Assembly: GCA_964482395.1 (NCBI GenBank)
Contig: CAYZXK010000227.1
Location: 1-9,718 of the forward strand
DNA: 9,718 bases
From: CAYZXK01 sp964482395
GTDB lineage: Bacteria; Planctomycetota; Phycisphaerae; UBA1845; Fen-1342
Direction of reading: 5' to 3'
Every line of letters begins with the position of its first letter. Position 1 is the stretch's first letter. Made by a program: the position numbers and the translations under genes. This document shows positions 1-6,942 of this stretch, piece after piece. A model generated the notes under the pieces. It saw nothing but the letters and a program-made list of their open reading frames with translations, had not been told where the DNA came from and searched no databases.

Positions 1-62
1 GGACCTTCCCACTCTACCGGAGCATGGCTCGGTCAGCGACGGCGCGCCGGCGGCTGGCCAGT

Positions 63-458
63 TCAGGGAGGCGGTGCCGATGTCGGCGGAACCCGGCCAG
101 CCGTCGACCCGGCACTGGTCATTTGCACGAAAGTCATCCGCAGGTCATACAAGACCTGGTCGACAAGGGTTTTCTCTTCCGGCGTAAGGTTGTTGCGGGT
201 CTTTTCCTCAAGCACCTGGAGCAGGTCGATGAAGTGCCGAGCCATTTCCAGGTTGGGTGGGATGCGGTCGCCGCCCGGGCCGGCCAGCAGCCCCAGACCG
301 GCCATGGCCTGAACCACAATCAGGTTGACCAGCTCGGCGAAGCTGGGAGGCGGCAGCGGCTCGGGGGCCGCGGTCTGACGAGCCAGACGCTCCTTCTCCC
401 GCTTGGCTTCCGCCTTCCAGTCGTCGTCCACGATGATCTTTTTTTCTTCTTCGGGCAT
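63..458 (-). CDS. DUF1844 domain small protein
   Basis: This encodes a 131-residue protein of unknown function with a DUF1844-type core. Residues 1-30 are highly charged (it opens MPEEEKKIIVDDDWK) and probably helical. A short Pro-rich linker follows at about 32-38, then a hydrophobic helix at about 39-60 containing FAELVNLIVVQAMAGLGLL. The family signature is at about 68-111: PPNLEMARHFIDLLQVLEEK followed by TRNNLTPEEK and a closing LYDLR helix. The tail (115-131) is low-complexity Ser/Pro/Gly. The start is the ATG at 458, preceded by an AAGGGTG ribosome-binding site; the same frame stays open far upstream, but that stretch only overlaps lgt out of frame. There is no signal peptide, so the protein is probably cytosolic. 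It lies 152 bases after lgt with its own candidate promoter. The family is common in planctomycetes, acidobacteria and deltaproteobacteria, and no biochemical role is established to my knowledge. Family assignment is confident; function is unknown. Confidence 0.88.
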   Translation of the reverse strand: MPEEEKKIIVDDDWKAEAKREKERLARQTAAPEPLPPPSFAELVNLIVVQAMAGLGLLAGPGGDRIPPNLEMARHFIDLLQVLEEKTRNNLTPEEKTLVDQVLYDLRMTFVQMTSAGSTAGRVPPTSAPPP

Positions 459-490
459 TTTGCACCCTTGGTGGCGGGTTGAACCGAATA

Positions 491-519
491 ATTGTATCGG
501 CGGCAGGTGTCTTGAACAA
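491..519 (-). promoter_or_regulatory. Candidate sigma70-type promoter for the DUF1844 gene
   Basis: On the minus strand TTGTTC (519-514) is followed, after exactly 17 bases, by TACAAT (496-491), a 5/6 match to the -10 consensus. The element lies in an AT-richer island of the 152-base lgt/DUF1844 gap. Transcription would begin near 484, giving a leader of about 26 bases that carries the AAGGGTG ribosome-binding site. It suggests that the DUF1844 gene can be expressed apart from lgt. No obvious intrinsic terminator for lgt precedes it, so readthrough from lgt is also possible. Planctomycete sigma factor preferences are poorly known, so this remains a sequence-match inference. Confidence 0.42.
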
Positions 520-610
520 CGGCGGATTCTGGAGGGGCCTGTGGCGGTTCCGCCGGTTCCACCCCGACCGCGGCCACCAAATCCGGCCCGGCGGCGCCCG
601 ACGGGGCGGG

Positions 611-1663
611 TCAGGCCCGCTGGGGCTGCCACCGCTTGGCCCGGGGCGAACGTGCGGGACGGGAATGCAAAACCAGTAGCCCGACCAAGCCGGCCAGACT
701 CAAACAGATCGCCAGAAACTGCGAGATGGTGAACCTGCCCAGCGTGTCCACCGGGTTGTCGGCCCGCACCAGCTCGAGCGTCCAGCGTGTCCACGGTTCG
801 ATCAGTAGCATGGTGCAGATGACCTGCCCGTCGCGGGTTCGTCGCCAATACACCGCGTTCAGCAGGAGGGCCAGCAGCCCAAGCGTTATGGTGGAGTAGA
901 GCTGGGCGGGGTGCACTGGCAGCGAGCGGTATTGGCTGGCCAAAGCGCGCAGTTCGGCGGCGCTCAGGTGGTACTTCTTCATCTGGGTGCGGATGTCGTA
1001 GTACTGGCCCGGCCGGGTTTCGATTTCCCGGTCGGTGGCGCGGAGGCTTTCGCGACTGATGGGGTAGGCCGCGGTGCCGTCGGAAAGTATCCCCTGGGGG
1101 GAGAAGACCAGCAGTTCGGCCGGCAGGCCGGCACCTGGCCGGTGCTCGGCCCACTGCTGGCGCTGGACCGGGCTGCCGTAGGGGAATCGCACTGCCCAGG
1201 GCAGGTCGCAGACTCCGCCGAAGCAGCAGCCGTTGAGGAAGCAGCCGATGCGTCCGATCGCCATTCCCAGGGCCGCGGAGGGCGCGATGATATCCAGATA
1301 CCAGCGGATGGACAGCCGGCGACGGTGCAGGTAGGCCAGCACCAGCACCACGACGGCGATGAAGCCGCCGTACACCTCCAGCCCGCCTTTTCGCACGTCG
1401 ATTATCGCCCAGAGCACCTGAAGCGGGCTGCCGTGGCTGGCGAAGTCGCGCCAGTAATGGGCTACGTACATAGCCCGGGCGCCGATCACCCCGCCAAATA
1501 ACGCCAGAAAGCCGCAGTTTATGATCACGTCCGGGTCGGCGCCCGAACGTTCCGCCCGGCGAGTGGCCCACATTATGGCCAGCAAGAAGCCGATCATCAG
1601 GGCCAGCCCGTAGCCCGGAATCTCCAGCCCTATCCAGGGGATTTTCCAGATGACCGGCAGCAT
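611..1663 (-). CDS. lgt: Prolipoprotein diacylglyceryl transferase
   Basis: This is a 350-residue integral inner-membrane enzyme that transfers diacylglycerol from phosphatidylglycerol to the lipobox Cys of prolipoproteins, the first step of lipoprotein maturation. Visible hallmarks are the RKGGLEVYGGFI loop (91-102), the Lgt signature GRIGCFLNGCCFGG (137-150) with Arg138 and Asn144, DLPWAVRFP (153-161), HPAQLY (251-256), and Arg293/Arg300 spaced seven apart like the essential E. coli Arg239/Arg246. Hydrophobic segments lie at about 14-34, 47-67, 97-113, 124-142, 254-272 and 312-333. Two features are odd. An insertion of roughly 85 polar residues (about 165-248) sits between RFP and HPAQLY. 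Tyr98 occupies the place of E. coli His103. The start is the ATG at 1663, with AGGA (1676-1673) nine bases upstream; that AGGA overlaps the TAG stop of panC, which implies translational coupling. The frame is open further upstream but only as out-of-frame panC. Identification is firm. Confidence 0.95.
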   Translation of the reverse strand: MLPVIWKIPWIGLEIPGYGLALMIGFLLAIMWATRRAERSGADPDVIINCGFLALFGGVIGARAMYVAHYWRDFASHGSPLQVLWAIIDVRKGGLEVYGGFIAVVVLVLAYLHRRRLSIRWYLDIIAPSAALGMAIGRIGCFLNGCCFGGVCDLPWAVRFPYGSPVQRQQWAEHRPGAGLPAELLVFSPQGILSDGTAAYPISRESLRATDREIETRPGQYYDIRTQMKKYHLSAAELRALASQYRSLPVHPAQLYSTITLGLLALLLNAVYWRRTRDGQVICTMLLIEPWTRWTLELVRADNPVDTLGRFTISQFLAICLSLAGLVGLLVLHSRPARSPRAKRWQPQRA

Positions 1664-1674
1664 GACCGACAATC

Positions 1675-2544
1675 CTACCGGCTGGGGGGGGCGCTGCCCA
1701 TGGGGTCGACCAGGAGGTTGTCGATCAGACGGGTGTTGCCGATCCGCACTGCCAGGGCCACCAGCACCGGCCGGTCTATGTGCTCCACCGGCTGCATGGT
1801 TTGGGGATCGACGATGCTGATGTAGTCCACGCGAGTCGGCTGAGCCTGGCTGACGATGTGGTACATCTCCTCCAGGACCGCCTGGACCTGGCGCTGGCCA
1901 GCCTGGATCGACCGTTGGGCCTGGCACAATGCCTGGTATAGCACGAGTGCCCGGCGGCGCTGGTCGGCCGAGAGCATTGCGTTGCGGCTGCTCATGGCCA
2001 GGCCGTCCGGCTCGCGCACGGTGGGGCAGCCCACGATCTGGACGGGCAGATTCAGGTCGCGGGTCATCCGTTGGATTACCGCCAATTGCTGGGCGTCTTT
2101 CCGGCCGAAGTAGGCCACGTCCGGCTGGACGATGTTGAACAGCTTGGCGACCACCGTGGCCACGCCATCGAAGTGCCCGGGTCGACACGGGCCGCAAAGC
2201 GTATCGGTCAGTCCGGACACGTGGACGCTGGTGGCGGCGTCGGGTGCGTACATCTCTTCGTCGCTCGGCAGGAAGACCAGGTCGACGCCGGCTGCGGCGC
2301 ATTTCTGGAGGTCGCCGGCTTCATCTCGGGGGTAACGGGCGTAGTCCTCCTGCGGGCCGAACTGGGTCGGGTTGACGTAGATGCTGACCACTACGAACGT
2401 GGCGTCGCGCCGGGCGGCCTCGATCAGCGATAGATGCCCGGCATGCAGGTATCCCATGGTGGGCACCAGCCCGATTCGGCGTCCGCGGCTTCGAGCGATA
2501 CGGACTGCGTTTCGTACGCCGGGTATTTCCCGTGCTACTTCCAT
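1675..2544 (-). CDS. panC: Pantothenate synthetase (pantoate--beta-alanine ligase)
   Basis: This encodes a 289-residue cytosolic enzyme that condenses pantoate with beta-alanine using ATP, through a pantoyl-adenylate, to make pantothenate for coenzyme A. It belongs to the class-I aminoacyl-tRNA-synthetase-like nucleotidyltransferase fold. The evidence is PTMGYLHAGH at 28-37 (HIGH-type ATP site), YVNPTQFGP at 56-64, the pantoate-binding stretch around GHFDGVATVVAKLFNIV (123-139), FGRKDAQQ (146-153; the Arg is less usual than Glu or Gln), and VREPDGLAMSSRN (176-188, the KMSKS counterpart). Its length is near the family norm of about 280. The ATG at 2544 lies 13 bases after the stop of the PD40 gene, with AGGCTGG as a possible ribosome-binding site, and its own stop overlaps the lgt ribosome-binding site. 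It therefore looks like the middle gene of an operon. No panB or panD is visible in the window. Identification is firm. Confidence 0.96.
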   Translation of the reverse strand: MEVAREIPGVRNAVRIARSRGRRIGLVPTMGYLHAGHLSLIEAARRDATFVVVSIYVNPTQFGPQEDYARYPRDEAGDLQKCAAAGVDLVFLPSDEEMYAPDAATSVHVSGLTDTLCGPCRPGHFDGVATVVAKLFNIVQPDVAYFGRKDAQQLAVIQRMTRDLNLPVQIVGCPTVREPDGLAMSSRNAMLSADQRRRALVLYQALCQAQRSIQAGQRQVQAVLEEMYHIVSQAQPTRVDYISIVDPQTMQPVEHIDRPVLVALAVRIGNTRLIDNLLVDPMGSAPPSR

Positions 2545-2557
2545 GAGCCAGCCTGAT

Positions 2558-3688
2558 CTACGGGGCTGACAGCCGCAGCTCTCCGTCCGGCGACAGCCCG
2601 CGGAAATCGGCGATAAACACCTGCGGCGAGTCCAGCCCGTTGCGGGTGGAGGTCCAGATCAAATACCGACCGTCGGGCGAGAAGACCGGCAACCCGTCAA
2701 AGGCCGGATCGGAGGTCACCTGATGCATCTCCGATCCGTCGTCTCGGACCAGGTACAGATCAAAGTTCGGGTCGGGTCCGAATCGCGCGTGGGTGAATAT
2801 GATCCATTTGCCGGAGGGATGCCAGTAAGGGCACCAGTGGAAGGCGTCGTTGCCGGTGATGGCTTTCTCGGCCGTGCCCTCCAGGTTGTTCACGAATATC
2901 TGTAGGTTGCCGTTGCCGGTTCGATCCGACCGGTACACGATCCGTTTACCGTCCGGACTGAAGAACGGTCCGCCGTCCCCGCCCGCAGAATGCGTGATCC
3001 GCCGCGGATTCCGTCCGTCGGCCTCGCAAATGTAGACTTCCTGGTTGCCGTCGCGAAACGAGCTGAAGACGATTAACCGGCCGTCCGGCGAGTAGGAGCC
3101 CTCGGCGTCATACCCGTCGCTGTAAGTCAGTCTGCGGAGTGCTCCGGTCGCGAAGGTGTACTCGTACAGCTCCATGCCCGGGTAGTACTTCCAGACGTAA
3201 TTCAGGCCGCGCCGGGCCTTGGCCTGGCTGGCCGAGCGGGTTGGGGGTTGGTCGCTGCCGGCCTGGTCCTGTTCCGATTGCTCACCGCCTCCGCGGGCCC
3301 GGCGGGCTTCATGCTGGGCGGGTCCTTCCGGGGGTCGTAGATCATCGTGATTGGCGGCAAAGAGCAGCTTCTGGCCGCTGGGGTGGAAGAAAGAACAGGT
3401 GCAGGCCCCGACGCCCGTGCTGACCATCTTCAGATCGCTGCCATCCAGGTTCATCACGTAGATCTGATAATCTTCTTTGCCGACCGGATAGGCCTGGAAG
3501 GAGATGCGTTTGCCGTCCGGCGAGAAGTAGGCTTCGCCCGACCGGGCCAGGCCCATCTGGACGGAGGTCAGTTGGCGGACGTTGCCGAACCAGCGCGATT
3601 CGTCATGGGCGGGACGGGTTTCCTGCCCCGCCGCCCACGAGCTGGCCAGCATCGAAAACAGCCCACAGTACCGCTGCCATCGCTGCAT
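2558..3688 (-). CDS. Exported PD40/TolB-like beta-propeller protein
   Basis: This is a 376-residue protein with a probable N-terminal signal sequence: MQRWQR, then a hydrophobic run to about residue 19, with likely cleavage near AAG-QE at 20-22. The remainder is a WD40-like (PD40) propeller. The repeat core [FY]SPDG[KR] or HPSG[KQ] recurs at about 55-61, 102-106, 199-204, 243-249, 290-294 and 336-341, each followed by a hydrophobic strand, for about six blades. Intervening 'DG...R.IT' turns are typical of the TolB C-terminal family. Residues about 116-160 form a low-complexity charged Gly/Arg/Gln/Ser stretch between two blades. No protease or other catalytic domain follows, so a binding or scaffold role outside the cytoplasm is the most that can be inferred; it is not a full TolB because the N-terminal TolB domain is absent. 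The ATG at 3688 is chosen because GGGAG lies eight bases upstream and a signal peptide begins there. The frame is open back to 3766 but would overlap the glycosidase gene. It sits 55 bases after that gene, suggesting co-expression. Confidence 0.82.
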   Translation of the reverse strand: MQRWQRYCGLFSMLASSWAAGQETRPAHDESRWFGNVRQLTSVQMGLARSGEAYFSPDGKRISFQAYPVGKEDYQIYVMNLDGSDLKMVSTGVGACTCSFFHPSGQKLLFAANHDDLRPPEGPAQHEARRARGGGEQSEQDQAGSDQPPTRSASQAKARRGLNYVWKYYPGMELYEYTFATGALRRLTYSDGYDAEGSYSPDGRLIVFSSFRDGNQEVYICEADGRNPRRITHSAGGDGGPFFSPDGKRIVYRSDRTGNGNLQIFVNNLEGTAEKAITGNDAFHWCPYWHPSGKWIIFTHARFGPDPNFDLYLVRDDGSEMHQVTSDPAFDGLPVFSPDGRYLIWTSTRNGLDSPQVFIADFRGLSPDGELRLSAP

Positions 3689-3743
3689 GATCGTCACTCC
3701 CGGCCAGCCTACCTTTCGCACCCTTCGGCCGCCGGCCGCCCGG

Positions 3744-6700
3744 CTACCAGCCCAGCGAGATCTCAAGACGCTGCCCGGGTTGCAGTTCAGCCGGCTGGAT
3801 CAATTCTACCCGGCATTTCTGGTCGGAGGCGACGAACTGGACCGCGATTGGGTCCGACTCGGCCGGGCCGGAGGTTGCGTGGATCAACCGTGCTCGGACT
3901 TGCCTGACCGCAACGGACGGCGGGGTCTCGACCTCCAGATGGGAGAGCCGCAGGGTCCCCCAGTCCAGTCGGACCACATTGGTTTGAACGCTGCCCTGGC
4001 GCTGTTGCCCGATCGTGCCCCAGCCGGTGCCGGCACAGAAGAAGCACGCGAAATCATCCTTCTGGATGCGTGGGGCGAAGCCGAGCCGACCGGCCGGGCC
4101 GTCGAAAGTGAATCCGGCCAGTGCGTGCAGCACGCCCCAGCACGCCAGGGCCCGCGCGTAGTGATCGCCACACTCGACTTCGTTCCATGGGTTATGGCGG
4201 CTGCCGTCATAGCGCTGGTCGATGCCGTGGAGGATGAGCACGGCTGGGTCGATCATTCCCTCCCACAGTAGGCCGGATGCGACCTGGTATTCGATGCCGG
4301 TCCAGACCTCGTCGCGGTAGCGGACCGGCTGGGCGGGTCGGCCGCCGCGCGGCCAGGTGCAGACGAACAGCCCGGGCTCGCCGGGATGGGCGAACCAGCG
4401 TTCCGGCGGGAACCTCGCGTTGAGCGGTCCGACGTCCGGGGCCCAGTTGTACCGGAAGACGGCCGACAGCGCGCTGCGGACTTTCTCCGGCGGATAGAGA
4501 TAACCGAGGTTCAACAGGTGAGCCCAGGTCTGTCCGAACAACTGGTCAGAGAGGCAGCCTTTGCCGTATTGCCAGGGGCGTTGCTTGCCGCCGGGCAGCC
4601 GCTGCTGGAAATACTCGCCGTTGAAAAGGTATTTGACGGTCCATTGGCTGCCGCGTTCGAACAGTTCGTGGTAGCGGTCGGCGGCCGCCGGGTCGCCCAC
4701 GGTTTTCGCCATCTCTTCGCCGGCGCGCAGGGCCGCCAGGTAGAGCGACCCGACAAACGTATTGGCGCCGACGAAGTTGATGTCGTAGGTGTTGTGCTGC
4801 CGATCGTTCTCGATAATCCCGTTGCTATCGCCATCCTCGCGGATCAGGTACTCCAAGGCGGCCTGGATGCGCGGCCAGTTCTGGCGCAGAAACCGGTCGT
4901 CCGGCGAGGTCAGGTGCTCGCGATAGCACTTGAGGACCGTACCGGCCTGCCCGTCGGCCGCGAAGTTGCGATCCGAGCGGAATCCGACCAGCCCGCTGGC
5001 TTCGTCGAACGCTTCGCCCAGGTCCTGCGTGGTGCGGGTCGAGCGGGCTAGTTCGGGAAACAGCCAGGCCTCGGCCTGAGCGTAGTTCCAGACGTGGGTA
5101 CAGGTCCCGTGACAGCAGTAGGCGCCCTCCCAGGCCCAGAAACGGCCATTTTTCCACCACTGCGCGGTGCCGGTCGCCAGGTTTGCCACCGGCATCATCA
5201 GCCGGCTGGCCAGCCACCAGGGGAGGGTGGTTTGCCGGTAGAAGCAGTCGCAGAATCGCAGGGTTTGCTGGTGCAGGCGCGGCAGATCGGCGGCAAGCTG
5301 TCGGGCCACGTCCCAGGCGTCCTCGAACCAATTGGCGTACATTCGACCGTGCCCGGTGTGCAGGTTGGGGAAGTACCAGGAGACGATGAAGGTTACATCC
5401 TGGGTCTGGGCGGGGGCCAGAACGAAAGTGCTGGTGAGGGTACCGACCAGCGGCTGGCCGGTGCCCGGTTCCAGCTCGCTGCCGGCCACTGAGAGCATCC
5501 GGCCCAGCAGCGAGGCCACGAACGCGTCCTTGCCGATCCACCGCAGGCCGGTGACGCCCGGCCCGAGCAGAGTGAAGGCCATATTGCCGTAGCCTAGCGC
5601 GTCCTGGCGATATTCGCGGTATTCGTCGCCTAGGTCGTTGGTCAAGGCCAGATCGTCGATGTTCACGTGGCCCCAGCCGCCGCTGGCCTGGTCGACGATT
5701 TCGAGGCGGCCAAGCTGGCCGGCCAGGTCGCTGACATCCCAGACCCTGGGTTCGAGCTTTTCATCGTTGCGCCCGGTGGCGGTACGCACCACGCGGCCAT
5801 CGACCAGCAGATTCAGGCAGGTTCGGCCCTCCTGTCGGCCACCGCCGATACGGAATGTCAGGTAGGGCAGGTCGATCTTGAAGGGGGCACTGATCATTCT
5901 GCCCGTCGGCCCGTCGCCACCGCGGTAGCTGTTGACCAGGTATCGGCCGCCGAAGCCGCCGACCGGTTGTTGGTCGGGCAGCGTCCCGGTCGCCGGCCGG
6001 TGGCCAAACGCGGTTCCTTCGACTGTCCAGTCCTGGTAAGTGCCGGACTCGAAGTCGGCCAGCACGCGGGTGGTCACCGGGCCGGGGGGAGGTGGCGGAC
6101 GGCGCTCGATCGCGTCCATCAACACCGAGGTGAGACCCTCGGCCGAAACTGAGCGGTTGCGCCGGCGAACCATCAGCGGGCCGGAGCGATCGCTGTACAC
6201 CATGTTCTCCAACCAGCCGCCCAGAGCGACCTCCAGCGGCTGATCGCCGGGGTTGCGGACCGTGAATCGCAGCACGGTCGCCGGCCAGGCGGAGTTCCTG
6301 GCGTCCAGGGGAATAAATGGACTAAAGACTTCGAGATCGACGTCGACCGGAGGGACGTTTTCGCTCCGGGTGGTCGCGCTGGTCCGATAATGAATGATGG
6401 CTCGCGGGTATTCGCCGACGAACTCGATGCCGTCGTAGCCGGCGTCATCCAGTGTGGCACGCCGGACGGATCCGGTCCGGTCCTTGGTAGCGATGGCAAA
6501 GCCCTGGGCGATTGGCTGACTGGGGCGGCAGGTCCGGTAACTGGTCTGGCCGGTGCCGGCCAAATGCTCGGCTCCGTCGATTTGCCAGCCGCTGAGCGTC
6601 CCGTCGCCCAGCACGTAGAGCTGGCCGGCGCAGATTCCGCCGCAGGGCATGCCCAGAGTGGTGCGGGCCGGACCGACATAGACTCGCTGCTGTCCGCGTT

Positions 6701-6884
6701 GGAGGAGGGCCTGGATCTGAGATTGGGAGAAACCCTTGTCCGCCGGTACCGGATGTTCGATGGGCCTGAATCCGATCGGCAGCTCATAGCAGCCTGGCCA
6801 GGTCAGCAGGCCAGGAATCAGCAGGACAAGTGCGAGCGAAGGCGGGCGGCTAGTCGGCCCGTGGCGACGTATCGGATCTTGCAT
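3744..6884 (-). CDS. Exported GH116-like (DUF608) glycosidase with inserted beta-sandwich domain
   Basis: This encodes a 1046-residue extracytoplasmic glycoside hydrolase related to GH116 (GBA2-type beta-glucosidase/glucosylceramidase, DUF608). The export signal is at 1-32: an Arg-containing n-region, the core LALVLLIPGLLTW, and PGC with Cys32, which could be a lipobox although Trp at -3 is atypical. The N-terminal beta domain starts near 71 with GMPCGGICAGQLYVLGDG (78-95), the GH116 'G.P.GG.G.G....DG' motif. Residues about 262-416 are an inserted module, listed separately. The (alpha/alpha)6 catalytic domain covers about 540-970: WAWEGAYCCHGTCTHVWNYA (583-602) holds the putative nucleophile Glu586, TYD holds the putative acid/base Asp701, and EVWTGIEY and NPWNEVECGDHYAR are further family motifs. 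The 115-residue Glu-Asp spacing is compatible with archaeal GH116 enzymes. His597 replaces the Asp seen in GBA2 and TxGH116. The C-terminus is a small beta region. The start ATG at 6884 has GGGAG upstream. The substrate is unknown; a beta-linked gluco- or xylo-glycoside is plausible. Confidence 0.87.
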   Translation of the reverse strand: MQDPIRRHGPTSRPPSLALVLLIPGLLTWPGCYELPIGFRPIEHPVPADKGFSQSQIQALLQRGQQRVYVGPARTTLGMPCGGICAGQLYVLGDGTLSGWQIDGAEHLAGTGQTSYRTCRPSQPIAQGFAIATKDRTGSVRRATLDDAGYDGIEFVGEYPRAIIHYRTSATTRSENVPPVDVDLEVFSPFIPLDARNSAWPATVLRFTVRNPGDQPLEVALGGWLENMVYSDRSGPLMVRRRNRSVSAEGLTSVLMDAIERRPPPPPGPVTTRVLADFESGTYQDWTVEGTAFGHRPATGTLPDQQPVGGFGGRYLVNSYRGGDGPTGRMISAPFKIDLPYLTFRIGGGRQEGRTCLNLLVDGRVVRTATGRNDEKLEPRVWDVSDLAGQLGRLEIVDQASGGWGHVNIDDLALTNDLGDEYREYRQDALGYGNMAFTLLGPGVTGLRWIGKDAFVASLLGRMLSVAGSELEPGTGQPLVGTLTSTFVLAPAQTQDVTFIVSWYFPNLHTGHGRMYANWFEDAWDVARQLAADLPRLHQQTLRFCDCFYRQTTLPWWLASRLMMPVANLATGTAQWWKNGRFWAWEGAYCCHGTCTHVWNYAQAEAWLFPELARSTRTTQDLGEAFDEASGLVGFRSDRNFAADGQAGTVLKCYREHLTSPDDRFLRQNWPRIQAALEYLIREDGDSNGIIENDRQHNTYDINFVGANTFVGSLYLAALRAGEEMAKTVGDPAAADRYHELFERGSQWTVKYLFNGEYFQQRLPGGKQRPWQYGKGCLSDQLFGQTWAHLLNLGYLYPPEKVRSALSAVFRYNWAPDVGPLNARFPPERWFAHPGEPGLFVCTWPRGGRPAQPVRYRDEVWTGIEYQVASGLLWEGMIDPAVLILHGIDQRYDGSRHNPWNEVECGDHYARALACWGVLHALAGFTFDGPAGRLGFAPRIQKDDFACFFCAGTGWGTIGQQRQGSVQTNVVRLDWGTLRLSHLEVETPPSVAVRQVRARLIHATSGPAESDPIAVQFVASDQKCRVELIQPAELQPGQRLEISLGW
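5637..6101 (-). other. Inserted beta-sandwich (GH32-associated-like) domain within the GH116 protein
   Basis: Residues about 262-416 of the glycosidase do not belong to the GH116 fold. They begin with a Pro-rich linker (RRPPPPPGPV, 262-270). They then show the pattern ADFESGTYQDW (276-286), TAFGHRPATGTLPDQQ (291-306), VNSYRGGDGPTGRMISAPF (317-335), TFRIGGG (343-349), NLLVDGRVVRTATGRN (358-373) and GGWGHVNIDDL (402-412). This order ('F..G.Y..W', 'G.AFG..P', 'G.L.S..F', 'FRIGGG', 'GGWGH..vD') is what I know from beta-sandwich modules next to GH32 levanases and other planctomycete glycosidases and sulfatases. After it, the GH116 N-terminal domain resumes at about 425-520. A role in carbohydrate binding or in positioning the substrate is an inference. 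The boundaries are approximate to about 10 residues. Confidence 0.68.
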
Positions 6885-6942
6885 CGTCTACTCCCTTCCG
6901 GCGCGGCAGGGCCAGCCGGGCCACACCGGCCGGCGTGCCGGG

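Noticed and set aside
1..62. Possible start of another minus-strand gene at the left edge
   Set aside because: The only ATG there is followed by a stop after two codons (ATG CTC CGG TAG), and too little sequence remains to support a gene.
542..553. GGCGGttCCGCC inverted repeat in the lgt/DUF1844 gap as an lgt terminator
   Set aside because: The two-base loop is too tight for a normal hairpin and no T-run follows on the minus strand.
459..1571. Upstream extension of the DUF1844 frame to about 500 residues
   Set aside because: The extra part reads lgt out of frame, is Arg/Gly/Pro-rich, and has no signal of its own. The ATG at 458 with a ribosome-binding site gives a normal-size DUF1844 protein.
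1664..2302. Extension of the Lgt frame upstream into panC
   Set aside because: It would overlap most of panC out of frame. Lgt proteins begin close to the MLPVIWKIPW segment, and ATG 1663 has a ribosome-binding site.
2669..3530. Recurring plus-strand ccgtccggcgag-like words (near 2670, 2949, 3081 and 3512) as a DNA repeat or CRISPR-like array
   Set aside because: The spacing is irregular and in phase with the SPDGKR turns of the propeller blades, so these are protein-level repeats of the PD40 gene.
3689..3766. Longer N-terminus of the PD40 protein starting at 3766
   Set aside because: It would put a basic stretch before the signal sequence and overlap the glycosidase gene. GGGAG eight bases before ATG 3688 favours the short form.
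6920..6940. Imperfect palindrome CACaCCGGCCGGcGTG in the glycosidase leader, considered as an operator or terminator
   Set aside because: The stem has mismatches and no loop or T-run, and self-complementary CCGGCCGG strings are frequent in this base composition. Not called without conservation data.
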